From NCBI RefSeq assembly GCF_036711975.1, contig NC_091966.1, positions 24,497,501-24,561,500 on the forward strand: DNA of 64,000 bases, written 5' to 3'. How positions within the stretch are numbered: the first letter of the stretch is position 1; every line of letters starts with the position of its first letter. The notes beneath the pieces are model-generated. The model saw only the letters and a list, made by a program, of their open reading frames with translations. It was not told the origin of the DNA and ran no database searches. This DNA comes from Onthophagus taurus (lineage: Eukaryota > Arthropoda > Insecta > Coleoptera > Scarabaeidae). Made by a program: the position numbers and the translations under genes. Positions 45,770 to 56,007 of the stretch are shown here, piece by piece.

Positions 45770-47260
45770 GTCTAGAATAATCTCTCCACATGTTGCTTGT
45801 AGTTATTGTAAAAGATGTTTGGAAGGTAAACAAATTTTAATTAAATGGTGAATTAAATACAATAGACATATTAATTTCTATATTTTAGGCTAGTATCGAG
45901 GTGAGAAAAGGTCTATGAAATTTGCAATACCAAGAATCTGGCGAGAACCAAAAGACCACGTAAACGACTGCTACTTTTGCATTGTGAATCCGAGTAAAAG
46001 ACGTAGAGGTAAAAATGCAAAACCTATCGAATATCCTGACTTTGAATCTTCATCTGCTCCAGTCGCACACGATTTGACACGACCAGTACCTGAGCCACCG
46101 CAGAAAAGTAGCTCATTTCTTTGTTCTCATAGAAGTAATTCCGATAAGGAGTTTTTACCGACACCAGAATAACCAAAACATCATTTCATCAATACAGAAG
46201 ATTTTAATGATTTGATTAGAGATTTAAATTTGCCAAAAAGTAAAGCAGAGCTTTTAGGCTCTCGCTTAAAGCAGTGGAATTTTTAATATCACGGATCAGC
46301 AGACTAGGCATGAAACATTCTCAACATTTTTCACAAAAGAAGATGGACTTTGTTTTTGCAATGACATAAAAGGTATGTTCAAAGAAATTGGCATAGCTTG
46401 TGTTCCTAGCGAATGGTGGTTATTCATTGACAGCTCTACAAAAAGCTTAAAAGCTGTTTTATTACACAACGGAAATAAATTCCCATCTCTTCCAATCGCT
46501 CACTCAGTACATCTTAAAGAAAATTATGAAAGTGTAAAAATTTTGCTTGAACGTGTAAAATATCGCGAGTATAACTGGCAGTTGATTGGAGATTTTAAAC
46601 TGGTGGGATTTTTGATGGGACTTCAAAGCGGATAACAAAGTATCCGTGTTATTTGTGCTTATGGGATAGCAAAGCGGATACTAAGCATTATACTCAACGG
46701 TCATGGCCTGTAAGAACAGAACTTTGTGTCGGAAAAGAAAACGTAAAATTTGAGCCAATTGTTGAAGCGGAAAAAGTGTTAATGCCACCTCTGCACATTA
46801 AGTGAAATGAAACAATTTGTTAAAAAACTGGATCAATCCTCAGAAGCTTTTGAATACTTAAGAAAATTTTTTCCAAAGTTATCAGAAGCAAAGGTTAGCT
46901 GCTGGGGTTTTTGTTGGTCCGCAAATCAGACAGATTTTCGCCGATGAAAAATTTTCAACGTTGTTGAATCGTACTCAAAAAGCTAGTTAGAGCAGTTTTA
47001 AAGCAGTTGTTTCTGGATTTTTAAGAAATAACAAAGCTGAAAACTACAAAAAACTAGTTGAAAATATGCCAAAAAATTTTGAGGCCATGGGCTGCAGGAT
47101 GTCATTAAAAGTACATATGCTGCATGCTCATTTAGATAAATTCAAAAACAATATGGGAGCGTATTCAGAAGAGCAAGGAGAACGTTTTCACCAGGACATT
47201 AGAAGCTTCGAACAATGCGCACTTTTAAATTATTTTCTACTTTTTTGTAAGTCATTTTGA
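45770..47260 (+). pseudogene. DDE-like transposon gene of an unclassified arthropod family
   Basis: A first exon ending SYCKRCLE at a GT donor (45828), an intron to AG at 45889, then KFAIPRIWREPKDHVNDCYF (possible zinc ligands C-x2-C), FCNDIKGMFKEIGI, EWWLFIDSSTKSLKAVLLHN, WQLIGDFKLVGFLMGLQSG, TKYPCYLCLWDSKADTKHY and, near the end, AYSEEQGERFHQDIRSFEQ. The spacing D (FIDSS) - D (IGDFK) - E (EEQGE) is DDE/DDD-like, but this reading is mine. Similar proteins are widespread as uncharacterised transposon genes in arthropods. At least four stops or frameshifts. It sits next to the right ~80-bp TIR. Confidence 0.6.
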
Positions 47261-47579
47261 TAGTAAAACTTAATAAAAATGATGAAAATGTTTATTTAAA
47301 TGGTTTCATTTTTAATTAAAAATTAGAACCACAGATTTTGAAAAATATTGTTCAAGCGGTTTCCTAAATAAAAAAGCAAACTTTTTCATGCCATATATTT
47401 TTTTTTTCGTCTAACTACGAGCTAAAGAATTGAAATTTAATGCTTTAATGTCAAATTTTGTGTTATACTTGAATCTGAATTCTCAAAATTTTATTTTGGC
47501 CAGAACCCCAGAAACGTCTAATGACCGGTCTCGTTGAGATACCCTGTATATTGAAATGCATCTTACAGAAACTAAACTT

Positions 47580-47725
47580 TTCTGGCTTTGTTTTTAGCAA
47601 ATTGCCCTATTATTAAATCTACATCTAATTTTTGTAAAATGCCACTCTCAACAGATATGATTGCAAGATTTGCCAATCTATCTTGTCCCATAGTAGACCG
47701 CAGATAATTTTCAATTATTAACGTA
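47580..47725 (-). pseudogene. hAT C-terminal fragment
   Basis: The minus strand reads NYLRSTMGQDRLANLAIISV, ILQKLDVDLIIGQFAKNKAR, the usual tail of ZMYM1-like hAT transposases (normally LRSTMGQERLNxLAxLSIE). Distinct from the element at 43.8-45.2 kb. The upstream part (47.7-48.0 kb) is not readable. Confidence 0.65.
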
Positions 47726-48084
47726 AGTTACTGATATCTAAACCATATTCGTCCAAAGTATTTAACTAAAATATTGTAAGCTCTTCGCCGGTGATCTCCT
47801 GGTACAAGACAAAATAATAAAACCTTTCCTGCTAACTTTTGTGTTTTCTAAATTAAGATATCTTACACAAACTGATATCTGCTCTTGATGGCTAACATCA
47901 GGCGTACGTACAGTCCAGTAAAATAGAATAATACTAATTTGCCGTTTTGATCTGACTTAAAATAATTTCTTTTATGATATTCCCTAATAAATTAATTGTT
48001 TCATTTTGGATTTTATTCCCAAGGTAATGAGACATATTTGCTTGAGTTTGAATTCTATTAATAGGTTATAGAAGGGTACGTTCT

Positions 48085-48240
48085 CACGAGAGGCCTCAGG
48101 AATGCCTCGCAGAAATAGCAGATGCGTTAGTGGAAGAATGGGATCGTATACCAATGGAAACGATAAGAAACCTGATTTCCAGTATGCCGCTTAGATTAGA
48201 AACTCTTAGAGTTGCTAGGGGAGGCAATACACGGTATTAA
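48085..48240 (+). pseudogene. Tc1-like transposase C-terminal fragment
   Basis: PQECLAEIADALVEEWDRIP, METIRNLISSMPLRLETLRV and ARGGNTRY stop match the C-terminus of Tc1-like transposases (normally ALxEEWxxIPQExIxxLIxSMxxRCxxVIxARGGxTxY). 5'-truncated. Confidence 0.8.
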
Positions 48241-48479
48241 GCAGTTATCCCAGTTTATAACTTAGTGTTTAATAAAACTTTTTTAAAAATTCGTATCAGT
48301 TTATTTCACTAGAAAACTGTTTTTCCATAAATTCAGAAAGTTGGCAATATGCAAGGTTTCAACAAAAAAGCTTCAATTCGGACAATTTTAGAGATAAATT
48401 AATGAATAAAAAAACAAAATGCTCATAAAAGAAACGTCTTTCATATAGGGTGTAAGCACTTTTTATACCATTACTTGAT

Positions 48480-49610
48480 TAATACACAGGGTGAGTCAAA
48501 AATTAGGAAAAAAACATGGTTCCAGTTTTTCCAGTACCATCCAGGAGTCATTGAAAAAATTTCCACCTTTTCAATTTTTTTTTGAAAGACAAAGGAATTG
48601 GCTACCAAAAAATAAAAAAATAATAAAAATCGGCCCACTGGTTTAAAAAATATACGATATTAAAATTAGGTCAAAAATCAAGTGCGTCACTTTTTTTGGA
48701 ACTGAGTGTATTATAGCCACTAGGTAGTATTTACTGTCTGGACCCGCCTACTATAATCAAAATGTTGAACATTAGCGCTTACTATTTTGAAATTAAAAAT
48801 TAACGCTTATTTTCTGCAAATACACCATACATGCGATGCATCATTGGAAACCTAAAAATATGGTCTTTTCAGTAACATCATGATCAAGTATGGTTTGTAT
48901 TTAAAAAACACAACTTTGTGTTGTATCTCAAAAATCATCAAATATTTTTTAAATTTTTCAACAGCAGTATATTCTACTTAAAATGTGTCTTAAGAACGTA
49001 CCAACCCCATTTTTATAATTTCAAAAATAAACGAAATATGAGCATTTTTTGAAATCACGAAAATTTGATTTTTTGGCTATAACTTAAAAACAAAAGAAGA
49101 TAGAGGTTTTTGTTTGCGGAAAGGATTAGTTCCAGAATAATTCCGTGCAACTGTCCTGTCTCGACTTGTCGAAACACGAAACGAGAAAACCCGACGAGTA
49201 TTCACGATGCGTACTCGCCACGATGCACGATGCTACGATGCAATTCTGATGAATATTACTCGTAATCACAAACTGAATGCATCGGTGATGCATTGGCCAA
49301 CGGTGCCAAGTATGTACTCGTATCGTTCAGTTGTATACTCGGCGATTATTTCTCAGATTACTTTTTACGTACTCGTGCAGTGCTCTATTAGACACTACCT
49401 TTTACTTTTGAACAACTTTTCCTAGTAACTCTTATACCATTTAAAGTTTTTCCAGTTTTCTGAACACCGCGTATAAAATATGTTAAATGTTTCTATCCCA
49501 ATCTTACTCTAAGAACTAACAAAATTTTTTATCAAGATTAACATTTTTTGATAAAATTAAAAAGTTTTTCTTGTTCAACACCTTTTCCATGGACATACTG
49601 TATAATATTC
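48480..49610. repeat. Possible non-autonomous DNA element
   Basis: Starts ACACAGGGTGAGTCAAAAAT and ends GGACATACTGTATA, resembling CAGGGTG-type ends seen elsewhere, but the two ends do not clearly pair. Body is AT-rich with a GC-richer block of repeated ACGATGC near 49205-49250. No gene. Confidence 0.35.
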
Positions 49611-49697
49611 TACACTTCATATCTATAACTTATGTGAAAAAGTTGAAAATGTAATAATGCCAAATAAAATAGTTTATCTATGAACAGATTTATTAAA

Positions 49698-50660
49698 TCA
49701 TTCAGTCATTTTATAAGCAATATCATAACAAGGTACTCCAGCATTCCAAACAGCTAATTCCTCAGAATAATTGCAATATAAATGATGAACAATACTTTTT
49801 TGAACAGGTAAAGTAAATTTATAGTCTTTCAAAAATTGTAAAATTTCCATATAAACATCGATATCCTCAATAAGTTTTTTCATTTCCTCAAAGTACAATA
49901 ATAATTTTTTAACACACATTTTCTCGTTTTCATTTTCTTCTTCATCATTTTCCTTGTTTACATCAGAAGATTGTTTATTTACAACATCCAAAACTTCCAC
50001 TTTAAATATTTCTTTAAACAACAATTTGCTGTTTTTAAGAATAGCTAAACCTTTCCGTAAAGTTTTTAACGCAAATTTTGTATCTTTTAAATCTTTAAAA
50101 TAAAATTGAGAAGTTATTAGCCAAACTTCCTCCTTTTTTGGATGATTCTAAAAAGCAATTAATTAAACAATAATTAGGCATTAAAAATGAATGTAGACTA
50201 TGAAAATTACCTTGATCATTTTCGAAAGTATAGAACGCACTTCACTTAGAAATTTTACTTCTTTACAAAATTTAAAATAATCAAGACTAACTTGTAAATG
50301 TTGAGGAAATCTCATGACAGCTACTTCGTATAATCTTTTTATCCTTGTAATTATTTTTCTTTCACCTGAACATTTATCTTTGGAGTTTGCTCTTCGTATT
50401 TTAATTAATTTTAATAAAGCATACTCGTATTTTATGTAATCTAGGTAATCGTTTAAGTTTTTTGTTATACCATTAATTTTATATTCGTAATGTTTTCTTC
50501 TTCTAAGTAATTCTCTAAAATTTGTTATTAAATAATTCTAAAAACACAATTATTTTACAATTACTTACTTTATTTCTTCATCATTCAGTATTTTTAAATC
50601 TCTAAACTGCCTCATTTCTTTAACCATTAACTCCATATTTTTCTGAACCGTTTCTGCCAT
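49698..50660 (-). CDS. UTP6: Short UTP6-like HAT-repeat protein
   Basis: Three exons with GT/AG sites that join in frame: 50660-50569, 50514-50211 and 50147-49698 (846 nt, 281 aa). MAETVQKNMELMVKEMRQFR, EEIKELLRRRKHYEYKI, DYLDYIKYEYALLKLIKIRR, RIKRLYEVAVMRFPQHLQVS and LDYFKFCKEVKFLSEVRSIL match the N-terminal UTP6 domain and its first HAT (half-a-TPR) helices. UTP6 is a U3 snoRNP/SSU processome component for 18S rRNA maturation. Known UTP6 is roughly 600 aa, so this gene lacks the C-terminal HAT repeats. The last exon instead has an acidic loop (DEEENENEK) and ends CYDIAYKMTE. It may be a shortened paralogue, or the true 3' part was displaced by the transposon block at 42-49 kb. Confidence 0.7.
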
Positions 50661-50879
50661 TATTATGTATATCTTTTTTAATTAAATAAAATGAAAAATA
50701 TAATTAAATCAAGTTTTAAATGTATAATTTAACAGAACCTAACCTCAATTCAAAATATAACCTCCACATGTCAAAAACCGTACGTGATGTGATGACGTTT
50801 AGAAGCTAATAGATGGCGCGCTAGTTTAAAATTTAAAAATTAAAAGCAAAAATCAAATTAGGCGATCTAAATACACTGA

Positions 50880-51232
50880 ATATAATATAATAAATATAAT
50901 AAATGCCTTTATTAGAAAATAAGCTTAATTGTACAAAAAAAACGTACAAAAGAAAATAGGCGAGTTCCAGCTTGTACTAGTTAGTACAGGTGCTGTAACT
51001 AACCTAAGAAACAAAAAAAGAAAAACATGACTCGGCCAAAAATTACAAGCATCTATCTAGCAACAGCTAGGTAGATACAACAACAAGATTGCAAAACATG
51101 TCAGATCAGCGTTTGCCCCCATGTAGACATTGTTCAAGAAAACAAGAATTTTTCTGTGTAAATTTAAACCTTCCTAGTGAGAACCCCTTGCAATTATCGT
51201 CCACCTCATTATATTTCGAAGTTATTTGAAAT
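50880..51232 (-). mobile_element. 3' end of a 5'-truncated non-LTR element
   Basis: On the minus strand a non-coding stretch ends TTTTCTAATAAAGGCATTTA followed by a TTATATT-rich tail at about 50905-50880, the form of a retroposon 3' UTR. No coding part is left. The clade cannot be told. Confidence 0.45.
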
Positions 51233-51428
51233 ATGTATTTATTTATTTATTTATTTATTCGTTTCGGGATGCAGACAGGTTACCCCAATAAAGCATCCAC
51301 TAAACTTACAAACAAAATACAGATATAACATAATAAGTCCTAAACTATAAAGCTAAACAGACATGAAAGAAAAAAAACAAAAATACAATCCAAAAGCAAC
51401 AACTAAAAGTAAATTTCAACTCAAAATT

Positions 51429-51821
51429 TCAGTCAATGTTGGGAAGCAACATACATTTCTTTTTAAACGACACAAAAGAATAATTAAAAATATCAATCGA
51501 CTGGCAAACTTTATTATAACAATTTAATATGCGCAGGATAGGCGAATTAGTATACGCATTAGACGCCGAAGGAGGTATTCTAAACAAAAAACTATCGCGA
51601 GTGCGATATTGCGGGACATTAAAACTAATTAAAGATAAGAGTTCTGGGTTATCAATAAGCCCGGTAACCAGTTTATATAATAAACACAAGTCCCTCACAA
51701 ATCTACGGCGAGGCAGAGAAATCAATCCGAACACCGCACAAGCAACCGAGTACTCACAATAAGGTAAGTGAAATTTATGAGCTAGAAACCTAACAAAACG
51801 ACGCTGAACCAACTCCAAACG
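51429..51821 (-). pseudogene. CR1-like element A: RT C-terminal tail
   Basis: IDRLELVQRRFVRFLAHKFH, LPYCEYSVACAVFGLISLPR, RRRFVRDLCLLYKLVTGLID continue directly from VVWNPMY at 53022 once element B is ignored. Ends at a stop near 51429. Confidence 0.8.
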
Positions 51822-51829
51822 GTCAATGT

Positions 51830-53010
51830 ATATGTGATACTTAAGCTTATAAACAATGACCTTGATCGTCTAGCTAATCTGTCTGAATCGCATTCATTAG
51901 GGTTGAATCCGAATAAATCTTCGGCTATAATTTTTGGTAATGCAAAAGTTCGGAAGTCATTCAACAGTAGTGACAATATGTCGATCAAGATAAGTGGTAC
52001 AAACATAGCATTCGTAAATAAAGTAAAAATTTTAGGTCTTGTGGTTGACAGTGATTTACGTTTCACCGATCACGTTAATACCTTGGTTAGACGATCATAC
52101 GGTAAATTAAAAATGCTTTACCCCAATAGACATTTGTTGAATAAAGATGCCAAGTTGATTCTGTGTGATTCTTTGGTTCTTTCATCATTTAATCATTGTG
52201 ATCTTGTTTATGGACCTTGTTTGATGATGAATGATGTGCAGAGAATAGAGAGGGTCCAGAAGTCCTGTCTCAGGTACATTTATGGTATACGCCGTCATGA
52301 AAGAATATCGTATAAGCTGGCTAGTGCAAATTGGTTGAATATGACGGACCGGCGTAAACTTCATATTGCTTGTCGAATGGTGTCTATTGTTTCGAATCAT
52401 AAGCCACCTTACCTCTATGAAAGGATTACGTATAGAACCGATGTTCATCATTTGAATTTGAGGCGTAAAAACTTAATTCGTATTCCCAAACATCGAACTC
52501 AAACTTTTAAGCATTGTTTTTCGTATATCATTGGATCGGTTCTCAACAACCTTCCTATTAGCTATTCCGGTTACAGCATGCAAACATTTTAAAAAAATAC
52601 AAAATCTATCTTGCCTCATTAGGTGCGAGGGCTGGCGGTGGCACTGACCAATAAGATTATGTGATCGAGAGAGAATGGAATAATAATGTATTTTGTCTTA
52701 CAGTTGTTGTATTGTGATGAAAAAGAATATTTAAATTTTAATTTGGAATTATAAATAATTTTATATATTTTTTTTTCCTTTTTGTTTTCATTGTTAAGGG
52801 GCTCCTATAAAACCAGCTTGCTGTGGTGTCCCTTTTGATATTCATTTACTTTTTTTTTCTTTTTTTTTTGTACTACCTATTAAGTTTCGTTTTCTTTTTT
52901 ATTGTTTTTGAATGTTTTTGAGTGTTTTTCCTTTTTGAAAATTAGTTTATTTTTTTTTTCTTTGATTATGTTAACTTGATTTTGTAATTGAATATCAATA
53001 AATGGTTTAT
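51830..53010 (+). mobile_element. Non-LTR element B, 5'-truncated, inside element A
   Basis: Opposite strand to its host. Codes only for the RT C-terminal part and ends in a long T-rich 3' UTR and a TTATTATTAT tail. Same family as element C. The target duplication is too short or too AT-rich to be certain (TATA at both edges). Confidence 0.7.
51834..52592 (+). pseudogene. Element B: RT thumb and C-terminus
   Basis: LGLNPNKSSAIIFGNAKVRK, KVKILGLVVDSDLRFTDHVN, VQRIERVQKSCLRYIYGIRR, HERISYKLASANWLNMTDRR and a basic tail to LNNLPISYSG. One open frame of about 250 codons. The RT palm is missing because of 5' truncation. Confidence 0.8.
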
Positions 53011-53021
53011 TATTATTATAC

Positions 53022-53334
53022 ATTGGATTCCAAACCACCGAGCAAAAAGATAGAATACTATTAACATATGCCATATAAGCAGATTTTAAGCAATCAAGAT
53101 TTGAGAAGACATAGGTAGTTCTTAGAATAAACCCCAATTGTCTCATACCTTTGAAAAAGATATACTCAATGTGATCTGAAAATAAGAGTTTTGAATCTAG
53201 CATCACACCAAGGTCTTTGATAGAAGTAACACATTTACTAGATTCAACACCAAGCAGATATGAAAAATCAATGTTATATCTTTTTCTGCTAAAAGAAATT
53301 TTGGAGCATTTTTCATAATTTAGAAGAAGTTTGT
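53022..53334 (-). pseudogene. CR1-like element A: RT thumb
   Basis: NKLLLNYEKCSKISFSRKRY, SIKDLGVMLDSKLLFSDHIE, LGFILRTTYVFSNLDCLKSA, FCSVVWNPMY align with the 36.5-38.05 kb RT. Cut at 53022 by element B and at 53335 where element C begins. Confidence 0.75.
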
Positions 53335-54083
53335 TCCCATGATCTCTGAAACAAAGACAAACGATAGAAGGGTGGCGACAGTCTTCCGCGAAATCGCTTA
53401 TTTATTCGGTGGACATCATTTCGGAAAGTTATCAGTTGGTAGAGATACTGTGGTTCCTTGTAGTTTATAATTTTATGGTATAGGCACAAACACTGCACTT
53501 TCCTACGATGATACATATTTAGCCATCCCGCATCCTTCAGTTTATAAGATATTCTGTTATATTTTCTAATTCCATATATATACCGAAGACACGAATTTTG
53601 CACTCGTTGAATACGTGTTACATCGCTGCATTGACGTGCACGGATGGTAGACCTCAGCACAATAAGCGAATTGAGCCAAAACAGAGGCTTCGCACAACAC
53701 CTTTTTCAGATGAATACCAAGGTAGCGTCGATGAGGAGATAACATCCTCAGATGATAATAAGCCCTGGATATACAGTTGGAGACATGCTTCTTATAGCGA
53801 AAACTGTTGTCCATAATCATACCCAAATTCTTTACCTCACTAACCAAAGGAATGTTACAACCATCAATTTGCAAATCAATACTTTCCCGAAAACCATTAC
53901 ATATAGCGGAATTTCCAAAAAGTATAGCATTGGATTTACTCGGATTAAGATGTAGACCGTATTCCCGAGCCACTTTCGTAATACCCAACGCGAAGTCGCG
54001 TGGATCAAAGGAAACATACATCTGCAAGTCATCCGCATACATATGGTACTCACAATGATTTAACCCCCTAACGATTTGAGATA
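53335..54083 (-). pseudogene. Element C: RT motif C through C-terminus
   Basis: HMYADDLQMYVSFDP (motif C) lies about 12 codons from the gypsy edge. It continues YGLHLNPSKSNAILFGNSAI, VKNLGMIMDNSFRYKKHVSN and, after a frameshift near 53600, RIQRVQNSCLRYIYGIRKYN, KLKDAGWLNMYHRRKVQCLC. The tail fuses into element A sequence at 53335. Confidence 0.8.
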
Positions 54084-54087
54084 TATA

Positions 54088-54351
54088 CTTTCGATTTTAG
54101 AAAGATTGTATTTGTTTTTAAAAAATAAGATTTTATTATACTCTTAAAACAAATGATTTACAAAGTTTTATTATTGATTAATTCTAAGTTTTACAATTTA
54201 TAATAACGGAGCTGTGCGATTTGGAGCGCGACCGGTTACTATCTCATTTGGTAAACGGTTCGCTCCTTTTATACGTTTTCTGTTATCTCGTCTTCTTTCT
54301 AGGAATCCATCGTTCGTTCTTCGGGTGGATTCCTATTCACACCTCGTAACA
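54088..54351 (-). repeat. 3' LTR of the gypsy-type element
   Basis: Same 264 bp as the 5' LTR with one substitution seen. Short reading frames on the + strand inside both LTRs are not genes. Confidence 0.92.
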
Positions 54352-54362
54352 CCTCCCCCCTT
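54352..54362 (-). promoter_or_regulatory. Polypurine tract
   Basis: AAGGGGGGAGG on the minus strand immediately before the 3' LTR, the plus-strand DNA priming site. It overlaps the last codons of the env-like frame. Confidence 0.85.
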
Positions 54363-56005
54363 AAGTGGAAGGCTGCAGCCAAGGGTGGCGAAGTCCTTCA
54401 GCTTCTGTTGATTCCTCCCTCGGTTGGATTGGCTTTGACCTTTTCCAATATCTCTTTATGATACAGAAACTGATAATTATTACTAAAACACAAAGCAAAA
54501 TTATAGGTGTCCCTATTGAGGTAAAATTTTTAAAGGTGTTTATCGCCTGTATTTCTTCTTGTAATGATATCAGTTCCTCACGAGTTTCATTAAGTCGGGT
54601 AAATGTAATTTGTTCCAATTCAATATCTTGTTCTTTCCAGTGAATCTTGAGTGATCTTCTGCAATTCCACTGAATGGATTTGAAAGGATCGATCTTCTAT
54701 CTTACTGGTATGGGCTTCCATCTTTTCTTCTTTTACGGTTACCATGCATCCTTGTGATATCTGTACTAGGAAGTTTCCTTTTATCATTCTATCCTCTTTT
54801 TTATTTTCGCAATTGATAATTATTCTTTCCTCCTTCGATACAGATAGTAACCATTCGCTATTCGTTAATTGTCGTATCATTTCGAATTCCTTTTCTATTT
54901 TATAGAAACATCCTGTACCATTGTATTGATGTTTCAACAGTCGATATTCACATGGAGTGTAGATGTCAATGCTCTTACTACTCTTCTCACATAAATAAAA
55001 TTTTTGTTGGATTTCATTGCATTCTTCTATATCGCTAATATACCTATGATCGCTCTCAGCAAGGTATGGATTTTGGATAGATAGGATTTGAACTTTGTTT
55101 TCCATAGGTTGAGGCAATGAAAAGAATTTATAATACTGGTAGGATTCTGAATCTATTAAAGGAATACCCAATATGAAATGAATTTTAATGCCTTTTACGT
55201 ATGCTTTTACGTCGATTGTCCTTTCAATAGCATAGATGTTTTCATCTTCTATCTTGAGAGGTAATTTTTGAAGCTTTTGTATTTCCAAAAGTTCTTCTAA
55301 AAATATTTCTGTACTCAAAATAGCTGGGTGGTATGTCTTCAATTTGGCAAATGTTTTTGCTACTACTAATTTTCCTATTAATTCGTTAATAGTTTGCATA
55401 CTTGTTATTAACATTAGTAAATTTGCATACAACGTATTTCTTCTGTGGGCTTCCATTGCAAATATAGTGACATTTTTCAAAGTAACACCCAATTGTAAAA
55501 TTCTAGATTTAATTACAATTTGGTTCCTTTCAAGTGTTTTTACATTTTCTTCAAATTCCTTTATTGCTTTAAAAGACAGAGAAAGATGTTGTTTGTTAAC
55601 TTTTATGAATTGTTCTTGGTTTTTTCTTAATTGTTCGATTGCTTGATCGTATCTTTCCGCATCTTCGTTAGCTAGATTTCCTGTTATTGCTTTAATTACG
55701 CTTCCAACAAAATTTATTGCTCCTCTGCTTTTTCTCACCTTTGGAACTAACTGTAGCCATCCTTCATTCATTAGGTTCTTGTTTGTTGTTAACGTCGATA
55801 GCATTCCTGATAATTCCTGTTTTACTAATCTTGCATCTTTACTTTGCTCGATAATTCCTTGTATTTCTTGATATCTTTCATTCAAATTGTTTACTTCAAT
55901 GCCAATAGGTTGTAAATCGTGTTGTATGATTAAGTCCCATCTTCCCGCTTTATTTACTGCTTTTCCCAGGTAGAGTGGAAAAAGTGGATCTTCTAATTTT
56001 GTCAT
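54361..56005 (-). pseudogene. Env-like glycoprotein gene with one frameshift
   Basis: 461 codons open from 56005 to 54620, then the C-terminal part in another frame (to 54361). The main part has a basic RKSR cleavage-type motif directly followed by a hydrophobic, fusion-peptide-like run about 90 residues in, then a long helical region, as in insect errantivirus Env. The other frame carries a single membrane anchor and a short basic tail. One base lesion between them (about 54625-54665) would separate anchor from ectodomain. No obvious signal peptide at the N-terminus; errantivirus env RNA is normally spliced, which may supply it. Confidence 0.8.
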
Positions 56006-56007
56006 AA

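Larger units (their letters stand above)
41957..47548. mobile_element. DNA element with ~80-bp TIRs enclosing nested insertions
   Basis: Left end 41958 onward (CAGGTGTCTCAGTGAGACCG) and right end to 47546 are inverted copies for about 80 bp, with only a few differences (through GGCCAAAATAAAA), flanked by TA at 41956-41957 and 47547-47548. Inside: a mariner-like HTH fragment split by a non-LTR insert, a compact hAT element, and a DDE-like gene near the right end. Which interior part belongs to these ends is not settled. Confidence 0.75.
51233..53334 (-). mobile_element. CR1-like element A, interrupted by element B
   Basis: Minus strand, 3' tail (TAAA)n at 51259-51233. Preserved parts are 53334-53022 and 51821-51260. 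The 3' end shares GGATGCTTTATTGGGG and TGCATCCC with the CR1-like copy at 35.7-38.25 kb. A + strand element (51.83-53.0 kb) sits in the middle. Confidence 0.75.

Noticed and set aside
51233..51259. TTTA microsatellite as a CRISPR-like or stand-alone tandem array
   Set aside because: It is the 3' tail of CR1-like element A. No repeat-spacer structure.
54214..54411. Short + strand frames repeated in both LTRs
   Set aside because: They run antisense through the LTRs of the gypsy-type element and are identical only because the LTRs are.
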